This document shows positions 6,807 to 15,887 of a DNA stretch of 64,000 nt, piece by piece (the stretch's first letter is position 1; each line of letters starts with the position of its first letter). The DNA lies in the NCBI RefSeq assembly GCF_027604915.1, contig NZ_JAJAQC010000018.1:1-64000 (forward strand). The letters are read 5' to 3'. The notes below the pieces were generated by a model. The model did not search any database, was not told the DNA's origin, and saw nothing but the letters and a program-made list of their open reading frames with translations. Origin of the DNA: Streptomonospora mangrovi (GTDB lineage Bacteria > Actinomycetota > Actinomycetes > Streptosporangiales > Streptosporangiaceae). The translations under genes were made by a program, and so were the position numbers.

Positions 6807-9374
6807 ATGACCACCGCTGAATCCGCCGCAACCACCGAGGCGGCGGTGCCGCCGGTGCCCGCCGCCACGGGCGCCGACGCGGCCGCCGCCGGCTCCGGGA
6901 CCGGCGCGCCCGCCGGCGCCGCGACCGTGCTCGTGGCCAACCGCGGCGAGATCGCGGTGCGGATCATCCGCACGCTGCGCCGTATGGGCCTGCGCACGGT
7001 CGCCGTCCACAGCACCGCCGACGCCGGCGCCCGGCACGTGCGCGCCGCCGACACCGCCGTGTGCGTCGGGGGTGCCGCGCTCGCCGACAGCTACCTCAAC
7101 GCCGCCGCCATCGTGGCCGCCGCCCGCGACGCGGGAGCGCAGATGGTGCACCCGGGCTACGGGTTCCTCGCCGAGAACGCCGCGTTCGCCCGGCTCTGCG
7201 CGGAGGCCGGCCTGGTGTTCATCGGCCCCCCGCCCGCCGCGATCGAGGCCATGGGCGACAAGATCCGCGCCAAGCGGGAGGTCGCCGCCGCCGGGGTGCC
7301 GCTGCTGCCCGGGTTCTCCGAAAAACCCGGGCAGCCGATGGACGACGCCGCGCTGGCGCGCGCCGCCGCCGAGGTGGGTTACCCGCTGCTGATCAAGCCC
7401 TCGGCGGGCGGCGGCGGCAAGGGCATGCGCGTCGTGGAGTCCCCCGGCGAACTCGCGGCGGCCGCGGCGGCCGCCCGGCGCGAGGCCCGCGCCGCGTTCG
7501 GCGACTCCACCCTGCTGGTGGAGCGGCTGGTGCGGCGGCCCCGGCACATCGAGGTGCAGGTGCTGGCCGACGCGCACGGCAACGTGGTGCACCTGGGCGA
7601 GCGGGAGTGCAGCCTCCAGCGGCGCCACCAGAAGATCGTGGAGGAGGCGCCCTCGCCGCTGCTCACCCCCGCGCAGCGCGCCGCGATGGGCCGCGCCGCG
7701 GTGGCGGCCGCCCGCGCGTGCGGGTATGTGGGCGCGGGGACGGTGGAGTTCATCGTGCAGCCGCCCGAGGAGGCGGGGGGCGAGGGTGAGGCGGCGCCGG
7801 GCGGCGGGCACGCCGCGGCCGAGGCCCCGGGGGAACCCCTTGTCTCAAGTCAACCCCAGGCCGAACCCGCCGCGCCAACCGGATCCGCCCGCCTGTGGAC
7901 GGGCGCGCCCGAGGGTTCCGACGGCGGCGGCCCGGCCGGCTCCGGGCACGGCGAGGCCGAGGCCCCGGGGGAACCCCTTACTTCAAGTCAACAGGAGCCG
8001 CGCTCCCCCGCGCCACACCACTCCCGCCCCCTGGGGACAACCCCGGCCGACACTCCCGGCGACGCCCCCGACGCCGCCCCCGGCGGCTCCCCCACCACGG
8101 CACCCGATCTCTCCTACGCGTTCCTGGAGATGAACACCCGCCTCCAGGTCGAGCACCCGGTCACCGAGGCCGTCGTGACCGTCAACGGGCGGCGCGGCAT
8201 CGACCTGGTCGAACTCCAGGTCCGCGTCGCGCGCGGCGAACCCCTCCCCTTCACCCAGGACGACCTCGCCATGTCCGGCCACGCCGTGGAGTCCCGCGTC
8301 TACGCCGAGGACCCCGCCCAGGGCTTCCTGCCCACCGGCGGCCGCGTCCTGCTGCTGGAGGAGCCCGAGGGCCCCGGCGTCCGCGTCGACTCCGGCCTGG
8401 ACGAGGGCACCGAGATCACCTCCGCCTACGACCCCATGCTCGCCAAGGTCGTCACCTGGGCGCCCGACCGCGCCGCCGCCCTGGACCGCATGGACACCGC
8501 CCTCGCCGGCTACACCCTCCTTGGCTGCGACACCAACGTCGCGTTCCTGCGCCGCCTCCTGCGCGCCCCCCAGGTCCGCGCCGGCGACCTCAGCACCGAC
8601 CTCACCCCCCACCTGGCCCCCGCCCTGGTGCCGGCCGACGGAGCCGACGTCGACGACGGCCTGCTCGCCGCCGCTGCCGCCGACCACCAACTCGGCCTGG
8701 AACCCGACCCCCGCACCGCCGACCGGTTCGCCGTCCCCGACGGATGGCGCCTGGGCGCGCCCGCCTGGACCACCTGGCGGCTGCGCGCACCCCGGCGCGG
8801 CCCCGCCGTCGTCCGGCTGCGCCGCCGCACCCCCTCCCCCGGCACCGCCGCCGCGCCGGACGCGCCGTTCGCCTACGAGGCCAGCGTCGACGGCGCACCG
8901 CCCTTCCCCGTCGACGCCGCCCGCACCCCCGACGGCCGCACCCTCGTCGTCACCGTCCACGGTCGCACCCTGCGCTACGCCCGCGCCGCCGACCCCGCCG
9001 GCCTGTGGCTGGGCCGCGACGGCGCCGCCTGGCGGTTCACCGACGACCCCCGCCTGGCCCCCGTCCGCGGCGCCGGCGCCGCAGCCGACGGCACCGTGCG
9101 CAGCCCCATGCCCGGCACCGTGCTGTCGGTGGCCGTGGCCCCCGGCGACCGCGTCAGCGCGGGCAGCCCGCTCGCCGTGGTCGAGGCGATGAAGATGGAG
9201 CACACCGTCACCGCGCCGGTGGCGGGCACGGTCGCCGAACTGCACGCCCGCCCGGGCCGCCCCGTGGCCATGGACGAGGTCGTGGCCGCCATCACCCCCG
9301 AGGACGCCAAGACCCCGCAGCCCGGGAACGCACCGCCCCTCGCACCCACCACCGTCAAGGAGCCGAAGCCATGA
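6807..9374 (+). CDS. accA: Acyl-CoA carboxylase biotin-carrying (alpha) subunit with internal insert
   Basis: An 855-residue protein that carboxylates its own biotin using ATP and bicarbonate. Biotin carboxylase begins after a ~30-residue Ala-rich leader (VLVANRGEIAVRIIRTLRRMG) and holds the ATP-grasp loop 'KPSAGGGGKGMRVV' and 'EVQVLADAHGNVVHLGERECS'. The core motif 'FLEMNTRLQVEHPVTE' appears only after an unusual Pro/Gly/Ser-rich insert of roughly 110 residues (about 320-430). The biotinyl domain ends the protein with 'VEAMKMEH', Lys being biotinylated. Family members are typically about 650-700 residues, so the insert and the leader explain the extra length. It overlaps acdH by 4 bp (ATGA). 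Confidence 0.9.
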   Translation: MTTAESAATTEAAVPPVPAATGADAAAAGSGTGAPAGAATVLVANRGEIAVRIIRTLRRMGLRTVAVHSTADAGARHVRAADTAVCVGGAALADSYLNAAAIVAAARDAGAQMVHPGYGFLAENAAFARLCAEAGLVFIGPPPAAIEAMGDKIRAKREVAAAGVPLLPGFSEKPGQPMDDAALARAAAEVGYPLLIKPSAGGGGKGMRVVESPGELAAAAAAARREARAAFGDSTLLVERLVRRPRHIEVQVLADAHGNVVHLGERECSLQRRHQKIVEEAPSPLLTPAQRAAMGRAAVAAARACGYVGAGTVEFIVQPPEEAGGEGEAAPGGGHAAAEAPGEPLVSSQPQAEPAAPTGSARLWTGAPEGSDGGGPAGSGHGEAEAPGEPLTSSQQEPRSPAPHHSRPLGTTPADTPGDAPDAAPGGSPTTAPDLSYAFLEMNTRLQVEHPVTEAVVTVNGRRGIDLVELQVRVARGEPLPFTQDDLAMSGHAVESRVYAEDPAQGFLPTGGRVLLLEEPEGPGVRVDSGLDEGTEITSAYDPMLAKVVTWAPDRAAALDRMDTALAGYTLLGCDTNVAFLRRLLRAPQVRAGDLSTDLTPHLAPALVPADGADVDDGLLAAAAADHQLGLEPDPRTADRFAVPDGWRLGAPAWTTWRLRAPRRGPAVVRLRRRTPSPGTAAAPDAPFAYEASVDGAPPFPVDAARTPDGRTLVVTVHGRTLRYARAADPAGLWLGRDGAAWRFTDDPRLAPVRGAGAAADGTVRSPMPGTVLSVAVAPGDRVSAGSPLAVVEAMKMEHTVTAPVAGTVAELHARPGRPVAMDEVVAAITPEDAKTPQPGNAPPLAPTTVKEPKP
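7818..7992 (+). repeat. Pair of 37-bp direct repeats inside accA
   Basis: Copies at 7818-7854 and 7956-7992 differ at only three positions and are 138 bp apart, a multiple of three. Each carries the core CCCCGGGGGAACCCCTT followed by TCAAGTCAAC. Both are read in frame as (A)EAPGEPL-x-SSQ, and similarity extends some 12 bp upstream. They lie in the insert that interrupts the biotin carboxylase domain. Confidence 0.85.
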
Positions 9375-10525
9375 CCCACGGGCTGTCCGCGGAGCACGAG
9401 GAGCTGCGCCGCACCGTCGAGGAGTTCGCGCGCACCGAGGTGGCGCCGGTCATCGGCGACTACTACGAGCGCGGCGCGTTCCCCTACCCCATCGTCGCCA
9501 AGATGGGCCGCATGGGCCTGTTCGGCCTGCCCTTCCCCGAGGAGTACGGCGGCATGGGCGGCGACTACTTCGCGCTGTGCCTGGCCCTGGAGGAGCTGGC
9601 CCGCGCCGACTCCTCCGTGGCCATCACCCTGGAGGCCGGCGTCTCGCTGGGCGCCATGCCGATCCACCGGTTCGGCAGCGAGGAGCAGAAGAGCACCTGG
9701 CTGCCGCGCCTGTGCTCGGGCGAGGCGCTGGGGGCGTTCGGGCTGACCGAGCCCGGCGGCGGCTCCGACGCCGGCGCCACCCGCACCACCGCCGACCTGG
9801 CCGAGGGCCGGTGGACGGTCAACGGCACCAAGTGCTTCATCACCAACTCCGGCACCGACATCACCGCGCTGGTCACCGTCACCGCCGTCACCGGCACCCG
9901 CCCCGACGGCCGCCCCGAGATCTCGGCCATCCTCATCCCCTCGGGCACTCCGGGCATGGCGGTGGGCCAGCACTACTCCAAGGTCGGCTGGAACGCCTCC
10001 GACACCAACGAACTCGTCTTCACCGACTGCCGGGTGCCGGCCGGCAACCTCGTGGGCGAGCGCGGGCGCGGCTACGCCCAGTTCCTGCGGATCCTGGACG
10101 AGGGCCGCATCGCCATCGCCGCGCTGGCGGTCGGCCTGGCCCAGGGGTGCGTGGATGAAAGCGTCCGCTACGCCGGGCAGCGCGAGGCGTTCGGCCACAG
10201 CATCGGCCGCTACCAGGCGATCCAGTTCGCCATCGCCGACATGGAGGCCCGCGCCCACACCGCCCGCCTGGCCTACTACGACGCCGCCGCGCGCATGCTG
10301 GCCGGCGAGCCGTTCAAGAAGGAGGCCGCCATCGCCAAACTGGTCGCCTCCAACGCCGCCATGGACAACGCGCGCGCCGCCACCCAGGTCTTCGGCGGCT
10401 ACGGGTTCATGAACGAGACTCCGGTCGGCCGGTTCTACCGCGACGCCAAGATCCTGGAGATCGGCGAGGGCACCTCGGAGATCCAGCGCATGCTCATCGC
10501 CCGGGAGCTGGGCCTGCCGGCGTGA
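9371..10525 (+). CDS. acdH: Acyl-CoA dehydrogenase, short/branched-chain type
   Basis: A 384-residue flavoprotein that oxidises acyl-CoA to the 2-enoyl form. The usual ACAD order is visible: N-terminal helices, 'AFGLTEPGGGSDAGATRTTA' and 'FITNSGTDI' in the beta domain, and the C-terminal 'TQVFGGYGFMNETPVGRFYRDAKILEIGEGTSEIQRMLIAREL'. The Glu in IGEGTSEI is at the position of the catalytic base in short-chain and branched-chain members. Isovaleryl-CoA dehydrogenases carry Ala there, so this is more likely an AcdH-type 2-methyl-branched or short-chain enzyme. It is the last gene of the accD-accA-acdH operon. No hmgL lyase lies between accA and acdH, unlike the Streptomyces cluster. Confidence 0.9.
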   Translation: MTHGLSAEHEELRRTVEEFARTEVAPVIGDYYERGAFPYPIVAKMGRMGLFGLPFPEEYGGMGGDYFALCLALEELARADSSVAITLEAGVSLGAMPIHRFGSEEQKSTWLPRLCSGEALGAFGLTEPGGGSDAGATRTTADLAEGRWTVNGTKCFITNSGTDITALVTVTAVTGTRPDGRPEISAILIPSGTPGMAVGQHYSKVGWNASDTNELVFTDCRVPAGNLVGERGRGYAQFLRILDEGRIAIAALAVGLAQGCVDESVRYAGQREAFGHSIGRYQAIQFAIADMEARAHTARLAYYDAAARMLAGEPFKKEAAIAKLVASNAAMDNARAATQVFGGYGFMNETPVGRFYRDAKILEIGEGTSEIQRMLIARELGLPA

Positions 10526-11342
10526 CCCGGCCCGCCCGCGTGCGGTCGTCGGGGCGCCGCGCAGGGGCGGGCAGCGAGCGCTTCAGGAACCGCTCCGCCG
10601 AGGGGCCGGGGCCAAGGGCGCCCCGGTGGGCGGCCTCGGCGGCGCTTTTCACCGCCCGGCCGATCCCCGGCACCCGGGCCGCCTCCCGCACCTTCTGCTC
10701 CGATGCGGCCCGCTCGCCCCGGTCGGCGCGCGCGGGGGGATTCGGGATGGCGGCCGCGCGGGCGACCCCGTGGCGCTCCAGCACCTGGCGGATGTAGTCG
10801 CCCGGCACCGCGATCCGGACCGGCCGCACGCGACGCCGCGGCACGTCGCGCATCACGTCGAGCACGAGTTCCGCCAGTGCGCCGCGCATCTCCGGCTGCG
10901 CGAGGGCTCCCTCCACGGCGCGGAAGACGGCCGACCGGTCGACGCCGTGCTCCCTTTCCAGCATGGCGATGAACCCGGTGTCGTGGGCCGTGGCCTCGGC
11001 CGTGTCGCGGAAGACGAAGCGGCGTGCGTCGTCGCCTCCTCCGCGCAACTGCGCCCACAGATCCTGCGCGAGCACTCCCCCCGCCAATCCCATCGCCGCT
11101 TCGAACGGACCGGCCCCGTCCCGCCGGATACGGGCGTGCCCGGCCGGGTAGGCGACACTGCCGTCGTGGGCCGCGAACTCCAGGCTGAAACCCAGGGTGG
11201 TCATACCGGCCACCTCACCGAGGAGCGCGTGGCCGAGTTCGTGCGCCACCACCAGTTCGTCCTTGAGCCGCTGGACGGCCTCTGAGCCCGGAGCGCTCCA
11301 CCGCTCCACCTGAGCGGAGGACCCGCTCGTCCGTTCCGACAC
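10494..11342 (-). CDS. HExxH-motif protein, possible zinc metallopeptidase
   Basis: A 282-residue protein with 'LVVAHELGHALLGEVAGM' at about residues 30-47, giving the zinc-binding HELGH signature. The surroundings resemble the peptidase part of FtsH/M41 proteins in form but no AAA domain is present. The C-terminal ~100 residues are basic and proline-rich, probably disordered. It has no signal peptide, so it is likely cytoplasmic. GTG start at 11342 is preceded by GAGGAG. The 3' end overlaps convergent acdH by 32 bp. The third zinc ligand is not obvious, so catalytic activity is uncertain. Confidence 0.65.
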   Translation of the reverse strand: MSERTSGSSAQVERWSAPGSEAVQRLKDELVVAHELGHALLGEVAGMTTLGFSLEFAAHDGSVAYPAGHARIRRDGAGPFEAAMGLAGGVLAQDLWAQLRGGGDDARRFVFRDTAEATAHDTGFIAMLEREHGVDRSAVFRAVEGALAQPEMRGALAELVLDVMRDVPRRRVRPVRIAVPGDYIRQVLERHGVARAAAIPNPPARADRGERAASEQKVREAARVPGIGRAVKSAAEAAHRGALGPGPSAERFLKRSLPAPARRPDDRTRAGRVTPAGPAPGR

Positions 11343-11554
11343 GGCGTTCTCCTCGCGTCGATGCTGCTGGGCGCCAGGATGCTAGCAACCCCGCGCACAA
11401 CATCCCCGCCTCACCCGGGGAGCTCGTCCCCATCTCACACCGCCTTGGCGAAAACCCCTCCACGCGGTCACCTTCCGTAGTTGAATGGCCTCGTTCCGGC
11501 AGAGGCTCCCGCTCAGCCTCCCCCGCACGGCCACCGCTGAACGGAGTCCTCCGC

Positions 11555-12328
11555 ATGCCCCGACCCCTCCTCGCGCCGGTCGCGGCCGCCGCCGGCGCGG
11601 TCGTGCTCGCGCTCTGCGCCGCCCCCGCCCCGGCCGCCGCCTCCGGCACCGCCGCCGCGCCGGCGTCCTCCACCGGGCAGTGGCCCGGGTGCACGGTGAC
11701 GGTGCCCCCGCCCACCCCCCAGGAGCGCGACCTCTACCTGTGCGGCGACCCGCGCCTGGGCCCGGCCGAACTCCCGCGCGGGGGCGTGGTCGGCGAACTC
11801 CTGACCGAGTACGACCGCCTGGGCGCGCTGACCCCCGTCGCGTTCGTCGCCCGCCACCGCGAGACCGGCGTCGACAACGCCACCGGCGAGGTCACCGAGA
11901 GCTGGCGCTACCCCGCCCACGACGGGTTCGCCGTGGAGAACGGCGAGGTCCAGCGGGCGGTGGAGACCGTGCGCGAGGGCACCCTGCTGGACCGGTTCGG
12001 CTCGGCCCGCGGCTCCTTCCTCGCCCCCGCCGACACCCCGTTCCCCGAGCGCGCCCTGCCGCCGGACTCCCTGAACACCTGGCCGGGCGGCCCCGAGCAC
12101 AACTACCGCTGCTACGCGGTCACCGAGGACTTCGCCGCCGAGGTCGGCCCGATCGCCCCGGCCTTCGAGCAGCCCGGCGGCGGCGAGCAGGTCCTGCTCG
12201 GCCCCGACCTGGTGCCCGAGGCGGGCGGCCTGGACCGCCTGGGCGCCGACTCCATGGTCGAGTGGGGCTACCTGGACGTCCGCCCGGCCCGCGAGTGCGA
12301 CGTGGACGGCGCGGCGCCTGCCCGCTAG
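11555..12328 (+). CDS. Secreted TNT-domain protein (NAD+ glycohydrolase toxin family)
   Basis: A 257-residue protein with a cleavable signal peptide (MPRPLLAPVAAAAGAVVLALCAAPAPAAA). The C-terminal half matches the TNT (tuberculosis necrotizing toxin, DUF4237) fold: 'RYPAHDGFAV' early, 'GTLLDRFGSARGSFLAPADTPFPERALPP' in the centre, a Tyr-Arg-Cys-Tyr strand, then 'GPIAPAFEQPGGGEQVLL' and a final 'VEWGYLDV'. The Arg of DRFG and the Gln of GGGEQ match family positions linked to NAD hydrolysis. Cys pairs suggest disulfides outside the cell. No gene resembling the TNT immunity factor is adjacent, so if active the enzyme must be harmless inside until exported. ATG has a CGGAG site upstream. Confidence 0.75.
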   Translation: MPRPLLAPVAAAAGAVVLALCAAPAPAAASGTAAAPASSTGQWPGCTVTVPPPTPQERDLYLCGDPRLGPAELPRGGVVGELLTEYDRLGALTPVAFVARHRETGVDNATGEVTESWRYPAHDGFAVENGEVQRAVETVREGTLLDRFGSARGSFLAPADTPFPERALPPDSLNTWPGGPEHNYRCYAVTEDFAAEVGPIAPAFEQPGGGEQVLLGPDLVPEAGGLDRLGADSMVEWGYLDVRPARECDVDGAAPAR

Positions 12329-12665
12329 TCGGGCGCCCGACCCGCGGGGCCGCACGCGTCAGCTCCCCCGGTCCACGACGCCCCGCCGGCGCGCCGGCCG
12401 TCCCACGGGGGCGGCCGGTGCGCCTCCGGGCGCGCGGCCGCACTCCGGCGGGCGGCGAACAGGGGACAGTGGACAGCCCGCGGAGTGACGCCGACCACAT
12501 CCGCCCCACGCCCGGCCGACGGCGTGGCTCACCGCACACCGCGTCTTGGCCCCGCCGTCGCCGCAGGACGCGCCGCACGCGCCCCTCCCGCCGCACGGGC
12601 CACGCGGGCCACGGCGCGGGCGGCGGCGAGGTAACGCACCCGCGAATCGGGTACATCTGGTGTTC
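12329..12665. other. Intergenic, no gene recognised
   Basis: This stretch of about 340 bp between the TNT gene and the hydrolase is very GC-rich. Frames on both strands are proline/arginine-rich and unlike coding sequence. Nothing else was recognised; the hydrolase promoter must lie at its right end. Confidence 0.6.
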
Positions 12666-13508
12666 ATGGAGACGTCGCACATCGTCTACGACCGCCGGGG
12701 AAACGGCTCCCCCGTGCTGCTGCTGCACGGGCTGGGCCACCACCGCCGCGGCTGGCAGCGCGTGGCCCCCGTCCTCGCCCGTCACCACGACGTCATCGTG
12801 CCCGACCTGCCCGGGTTCGGTGACTCCGCCGCACCCGGCGCCGACTGCGCCTACGACATCTCCTGGCTGGCCGACACCGTGGCCGCGTTCTGCGAGCGCA
12901 TCGGGGTGGAGCGCCCGCACGTGGCGGGCAACTCCCTGGGCGGGGCGGTGGCGCTGGAACTGGGCGTCCGGGGCCGCGCCGCCTCGGTGACCGCGCTTTC
13001 GCCCATCGGGTTCGGCACCGGCCCGCGGATCGCGGGCGCCCGGTGCCTATCGCGCGGCGCCCGCTGGGCCGCGCGCATCCCCGCGCCGGTGCTGCGGGCG
13101 GCGGTGGAGACCCCGGCCGCACGGGCGCTGGCCCGGCGGTTCCTGCGCGGCGACCCCGCCTCCGACGCCGCCCGCGCGGTCACCTTCGACGTCTCGGTGC
13201 TCTTTCCCGGGTCCCCGTTCCTGCGGCTGACCCCGCACGTGGCCGGGTACGTGTTCGAGGGCAGCGTGGCGGCCGACGTCCCGGTCACCGTGGCCTGGGG
13301 CGACCGCGACCGGCTGCTGCCGCCCGCCGGGGCGCGCCGGGCGCTGCGCCGCATCCCGCACGCCCGCCAGGTGGCGCTGCTGGGCTGCGGGCACATCCCC
13401 ATGGCCGACAACCCGCGCGCGGTGGCCGCCGAGATCCTCCAGACGTGCCGCCGGGCCGGCGCCGCGCGGCCGGCGCGGGTGCCGGCGGGGGCGGGCGCCG
13501 CCCTCTGA
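12666..13508 (+). CDS. Alpha/beta-fold hydrolase
   Basis: A 280-residue serine hydrolase of the alpha/beta superfamily. The oxyanion-hole motif 'LLLHGLGHHRRGW' is at residues 18-30, and the nucleophile elbow is 'VAGNSLGGAVALELG' (Ser near residue 88). The acid Asp lies in 'VAWGDRDRLLP' and the His in 'LLGCGHIPMADNPRAV', completing the triad. It lacks a signal peptide and is probably cytoplasmic. The substrate is not evident; the family includes esterases, C-C hydrolases and haloperoxidases. The ATG at 12666 fits family length, but the ribosome site is weak. It is convergent with thrS across a hairpin. Confidence 0.85.
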   Translation: METSHIVYDRRGNGSPVLLLHGLGHHRRGWQRVAPVLARHHDVIVPDLPGFGDSAAPGADCAYDISWLADTVAAFCERIGVERPHVAGNSLGGAVALELGVRGRAASVTALSPIGFGTGPRIAGARCLSRGARWAARIPAPVLRAAVETPAARALARRFLRGDPASDAARAVTFDVSVLFPGSPFLRLTPHVAGYVFEGSVAADVPVTVAWGDRDRLLPPAGARRALRRIPHARQVALLGCGHIPMADNPRAVAAEILQTCRRAGAARPARVPAGAGAAL

Positions 13509-13584
13509 CCCCCCGGCGGCCGCACCGGGTGCGGTGGGCGGCCGGGGTTGCGGCCCGGGCGGCGCCGTTCGGCCCGCGACGCGC

Positions 13585-13618
13585 CGCGCCCCCGCACCGC
13601 GGAGGGCGCGGGGGCGCG
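13585..13618. terminator. Hairpin between convergent hydrolase and thrS
   Basis: Perfect 11-bp arms, CGCGCCCCCGC and GCGGGGGCGCG, are separated by 12 bp in the 129-bp gap between two convergent stop codons. It is a likely terminator serving both directions. Confidence 0.65.
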
Positions 13619-13637
13619 TGCGCCGCGGCGGGGGCCG

Positions 13638-15611
13638 CTACCGGCGCTCGCGCACCGCGGTGACGATCTCGGCGACCGCGTCGTCCAGCGGCACCCCGTT
13701 GTTCTGGGAGCCGTCGCGGTAGCGGAAGGACACCGCGCCCTTGCTGATGTCGTCGTCGCCGGCCAGCAGCATGAAGGGGACCTTCTGCTTCTGGGCGTTG
13801 CGGATCTTCTTCTGCATCCGGTCGTCGCTGGAGTCGACCTCGACCCGGATGCCCTCGGCGCGCAGCCGCGCCGCCAACTCCTCCAGGTAGCCGACGTGCT
13901 CGTCGGCGATGGGGATGCCCACGGCCTGCACCGGGGCCAGCCACGCCGGGAACGCGCCCGCGTAGTGCTCCAGCAGCACCCCGAAGAACCGCTCGATGGA
14001 GCCGAACAGCGCCCGGTGGATCATGATGGGCCGCTGCCGGGAGCCGTCGGCGGCGGTGTACTCCAACTCGAACCGCTTGGGCTGCTGGAGGTCGACCTGG
14101 AGGGTGGACATCTGCCAGGTACGCCCGATGGCGTCCTTGGCCTGCACCGAGATCTTGGGGCCGTAGTAGGCGGCGCCGCCGGGGTCCATGACCAGGTCCA
14201 GCCCCTGCTTCTGCGCGGCCTGGCGCAGCAGCTCGGTGGCCTCCTCCCACTCCTCGGGCTCGCCGATGAACTTCGGTGACTCGCCCCGGGTGGACAACTC
14301 CAGGTAAAAATCGCTGAGCCCGTAGTCGCGCAGCAGGTCCAGCACGAAGCGGAGCAGGCTGTCCAGCTCCTCGGGGGCCTGCTCGCGGGTGCAGTAGATG
14401 TGGGAGTCGTCCTGGGTGAACCCCCGGGCCCGGGTGAGGCCGTGCACGACACCGGACTTCTCGTAGCGGTAGACGGTGCCGAACTCGAACAGCCGGAGCG
14501 GCAGCTCGCGGTAGGAGCGCCCGCGCGAGCGGTAGATGAGGTTGTGCATGGGGCAGTTCATGGCCTTGAGGTAGTAGTCCTGGCCGTCGAACCGCATGGG
14601 GGGGAACATGCCCTCGTCGTAGTTGGGCAGGTGCCCCGAGGTCTCGAACAGGTTCGCCTTGGAGATGTGGGGGGTGTTGACGAACTCGTAGCCGGCCTCC
14701 TCGTGGCGGCGGCGGGAGTACTGCTCCATCTCCTTGCGGATCACCCCGCCCTTGGGGTGGAACACCGCCAGGCCCGAGCCGAGTTCGTCGGGGAAGGAGA
14801 ACAGGTCGAGTTCGGCGCCCAGCCGGCGGTGGTCGCGCTTCTCGGCCTCCTCCAGGAAGGCGAGGTACTCCTTGAGCGCGTCGCGGGACTCCCAGGCGGT
14901 GCCGTAGATGCGCTGGAGCTGGGGGTTCTTCTCGCTGCCGCGCCAATAGGCGGCGGCCGAGCGCATCAGCTTGAAGGCGGGGATGGACTTGGTGGTGGGC
15001 AGGTGCGGCCCCCGGCACAGGTCCTTCCAGCACAGCTCGCCGGTGCGCGGGTGGACGTTGTCGTAGATGGTCAGCCCGCCGGCGCCGACCTCGACGCCGG
15101 CGCCTTCGGCGGCCTCGCCGGCGGCGCCCTTGAGGCCGATCAGCTCCAGCTTGTAGGGCTCGCCGGCGAGTTCGGCGCGGGCGTCGTCGTCGCTGACGGC
15201 GCGGCGGACGAACCGCTGGCCCTGCTTGACGATCTCCTGCATGCGCTTCTCGATGCGCTTGAGGTCGTCGGGGGTGAAGGGCTCGGCGACGTCGAAGTCG
15301 TAGTAGAACCCGTTGTCGATGGGCGGGCCGATGCCCAGCTTGGCCTCGGGGAACAGCTCCTGCACCGCCTGGGCCATGACGTGGGCGGCGGAGTGGCGCA
15401 GGATGGCGCGGCCGTCGGCGGAGCCGGCCTCGACGGCTTCGACGGCGTCGCCGTCGGCGAGTTCGTGGGCGAGGTCGCGCAGCTCGCCGTTGACGCGGGC
15501 GGCGACCACGGTCCTGCCGTCGGCCTCCAGCGCCTGGCCGGCGGTCGTCCCGGCCGCCACCGCACGCTCGGTTCCGGCGAGGGTGATGCGCAGCTCAGGG
15601 ACGACGGACAC
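13638..15611 (-). CDS. thrS: Threonyl-tRNA synthetase
   Basis: A 657-residue class II synthetase charging tRNA-Thr. The TGS domain is at residues 1-65 and the editing domain carries HSAAH near residue 74 and '[14 protein letters not shown]'. The catalytic core shows motif 1 ('[16 protein letters not shown]'), '[13 protein letters not shown]', motif 2 ('[35 protein letters not shown]') and motif 3 ('[20 protein letters not shown]'). The anticodon-binding domain ends the protein. The start is GTG at 15611 with TAAGGAG eight bases upstream. No T-box-like leader is apparent. It is the clearest housekeeping gene in the window and marks this part as chromosomal. Confidence 0.97.
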   Translation of the reverse strand: MSVVPELRITLAGTERAVAAGTTAGQALEADGRTVVAARVNGELRDLAHELADGDAVEAVEAGSADGRAILRHSAAHVMAQAVQELFPEAKLGIGPPIDNGFYYDFDVAEPFTPDDLKRIEKRMQEIVKQGQRFVRRAVSDDDARAELAGEPYKLELIGLKGAAGEAAEGAGVEVGAGGLTIYDNVHPRTGELCWKDLCRGPHLPTTKSIPAFKLMRSAAAYWRGSEKNPQLQRIYGTAWESRDALKEYLAFLEEAEKRDHRRLGAELDLFSFPDELGSGLAVFHPKGGVIRKEMEQYSRRRHEEAGYEFVNTPHISKANLFETSGHLPNYDEGMFPPMRFDGQDYYLKAMNCPMHNLIYRSRGRSYRELPLRLFEFGTVYRYEKSGVVHGLTRARGFTQDDSHIYCTREQAPEELDSLLRFVLDLLRDYGLSDFYLELSTRGESPKFIGEPEEWEEATELLRQAAQKQGLDLVMDPGGAAYYGPKISVQAKDAIGRTWQMSTLQVDLQQPKRFELEYTAADGSRQRPIMIHRALFGSIERFFGVLLEHYAGAFPAWLAPVQAVGIPIADEHVGYLEELAARLRAEGIRVEVDSSDDRMQKKIRNAQKQKVPFMLLAGDDDISKGAVSFRYRDGSQNNGVPLDDAVAEIVTAVRERR

Positions 15612-15887
15612 GGTGGCACTCCTTAGACGGGTGGCGACTTGGGCGAAGCGGCGCGGGGACGGTGCCGGCGGCCGCGCTGGACGCGGGCCGGTGCGGGCGC
15701 GCCCCGCGCTTCGATGCTATCGGCTCCGCTCCCCACGCTCACCCTGGTTATCGGGCGCGCGCGGTCGGGCGGCCGACACCGCCCCGAAGCGGCGGAACGG
15801 GCCGTGTCGGGCGGAGGCGGACGGATTAGGATCCGGAGGCGGGCGGCGGCGGCCGCCCCGGGTAGGCCGCCGAGTCGAGGCGCGGGG

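Noticed and set aside
5118-7811. Minus-strand open frame of 897 codons over accD and accA
   Set aside because: His/Gly/Arg-rich shadow antisense to two well-conserved genes, a usual effect of high GC.
7895-10525. + strand frame joining accA's second half to acdH (876 codons)
   Set aside because: The first ~490 codons are an out-of-frame Pro/Arg-rich reading of accA; only the acdH part is real, with its own ATG at 9371.
15612-15887. Possible T-box or other leader upstream of thrS
   Set aside because: No T-box sequence or specifier stem was recognisable; the gap looks like ordinary promoter sequence between divergent genes.
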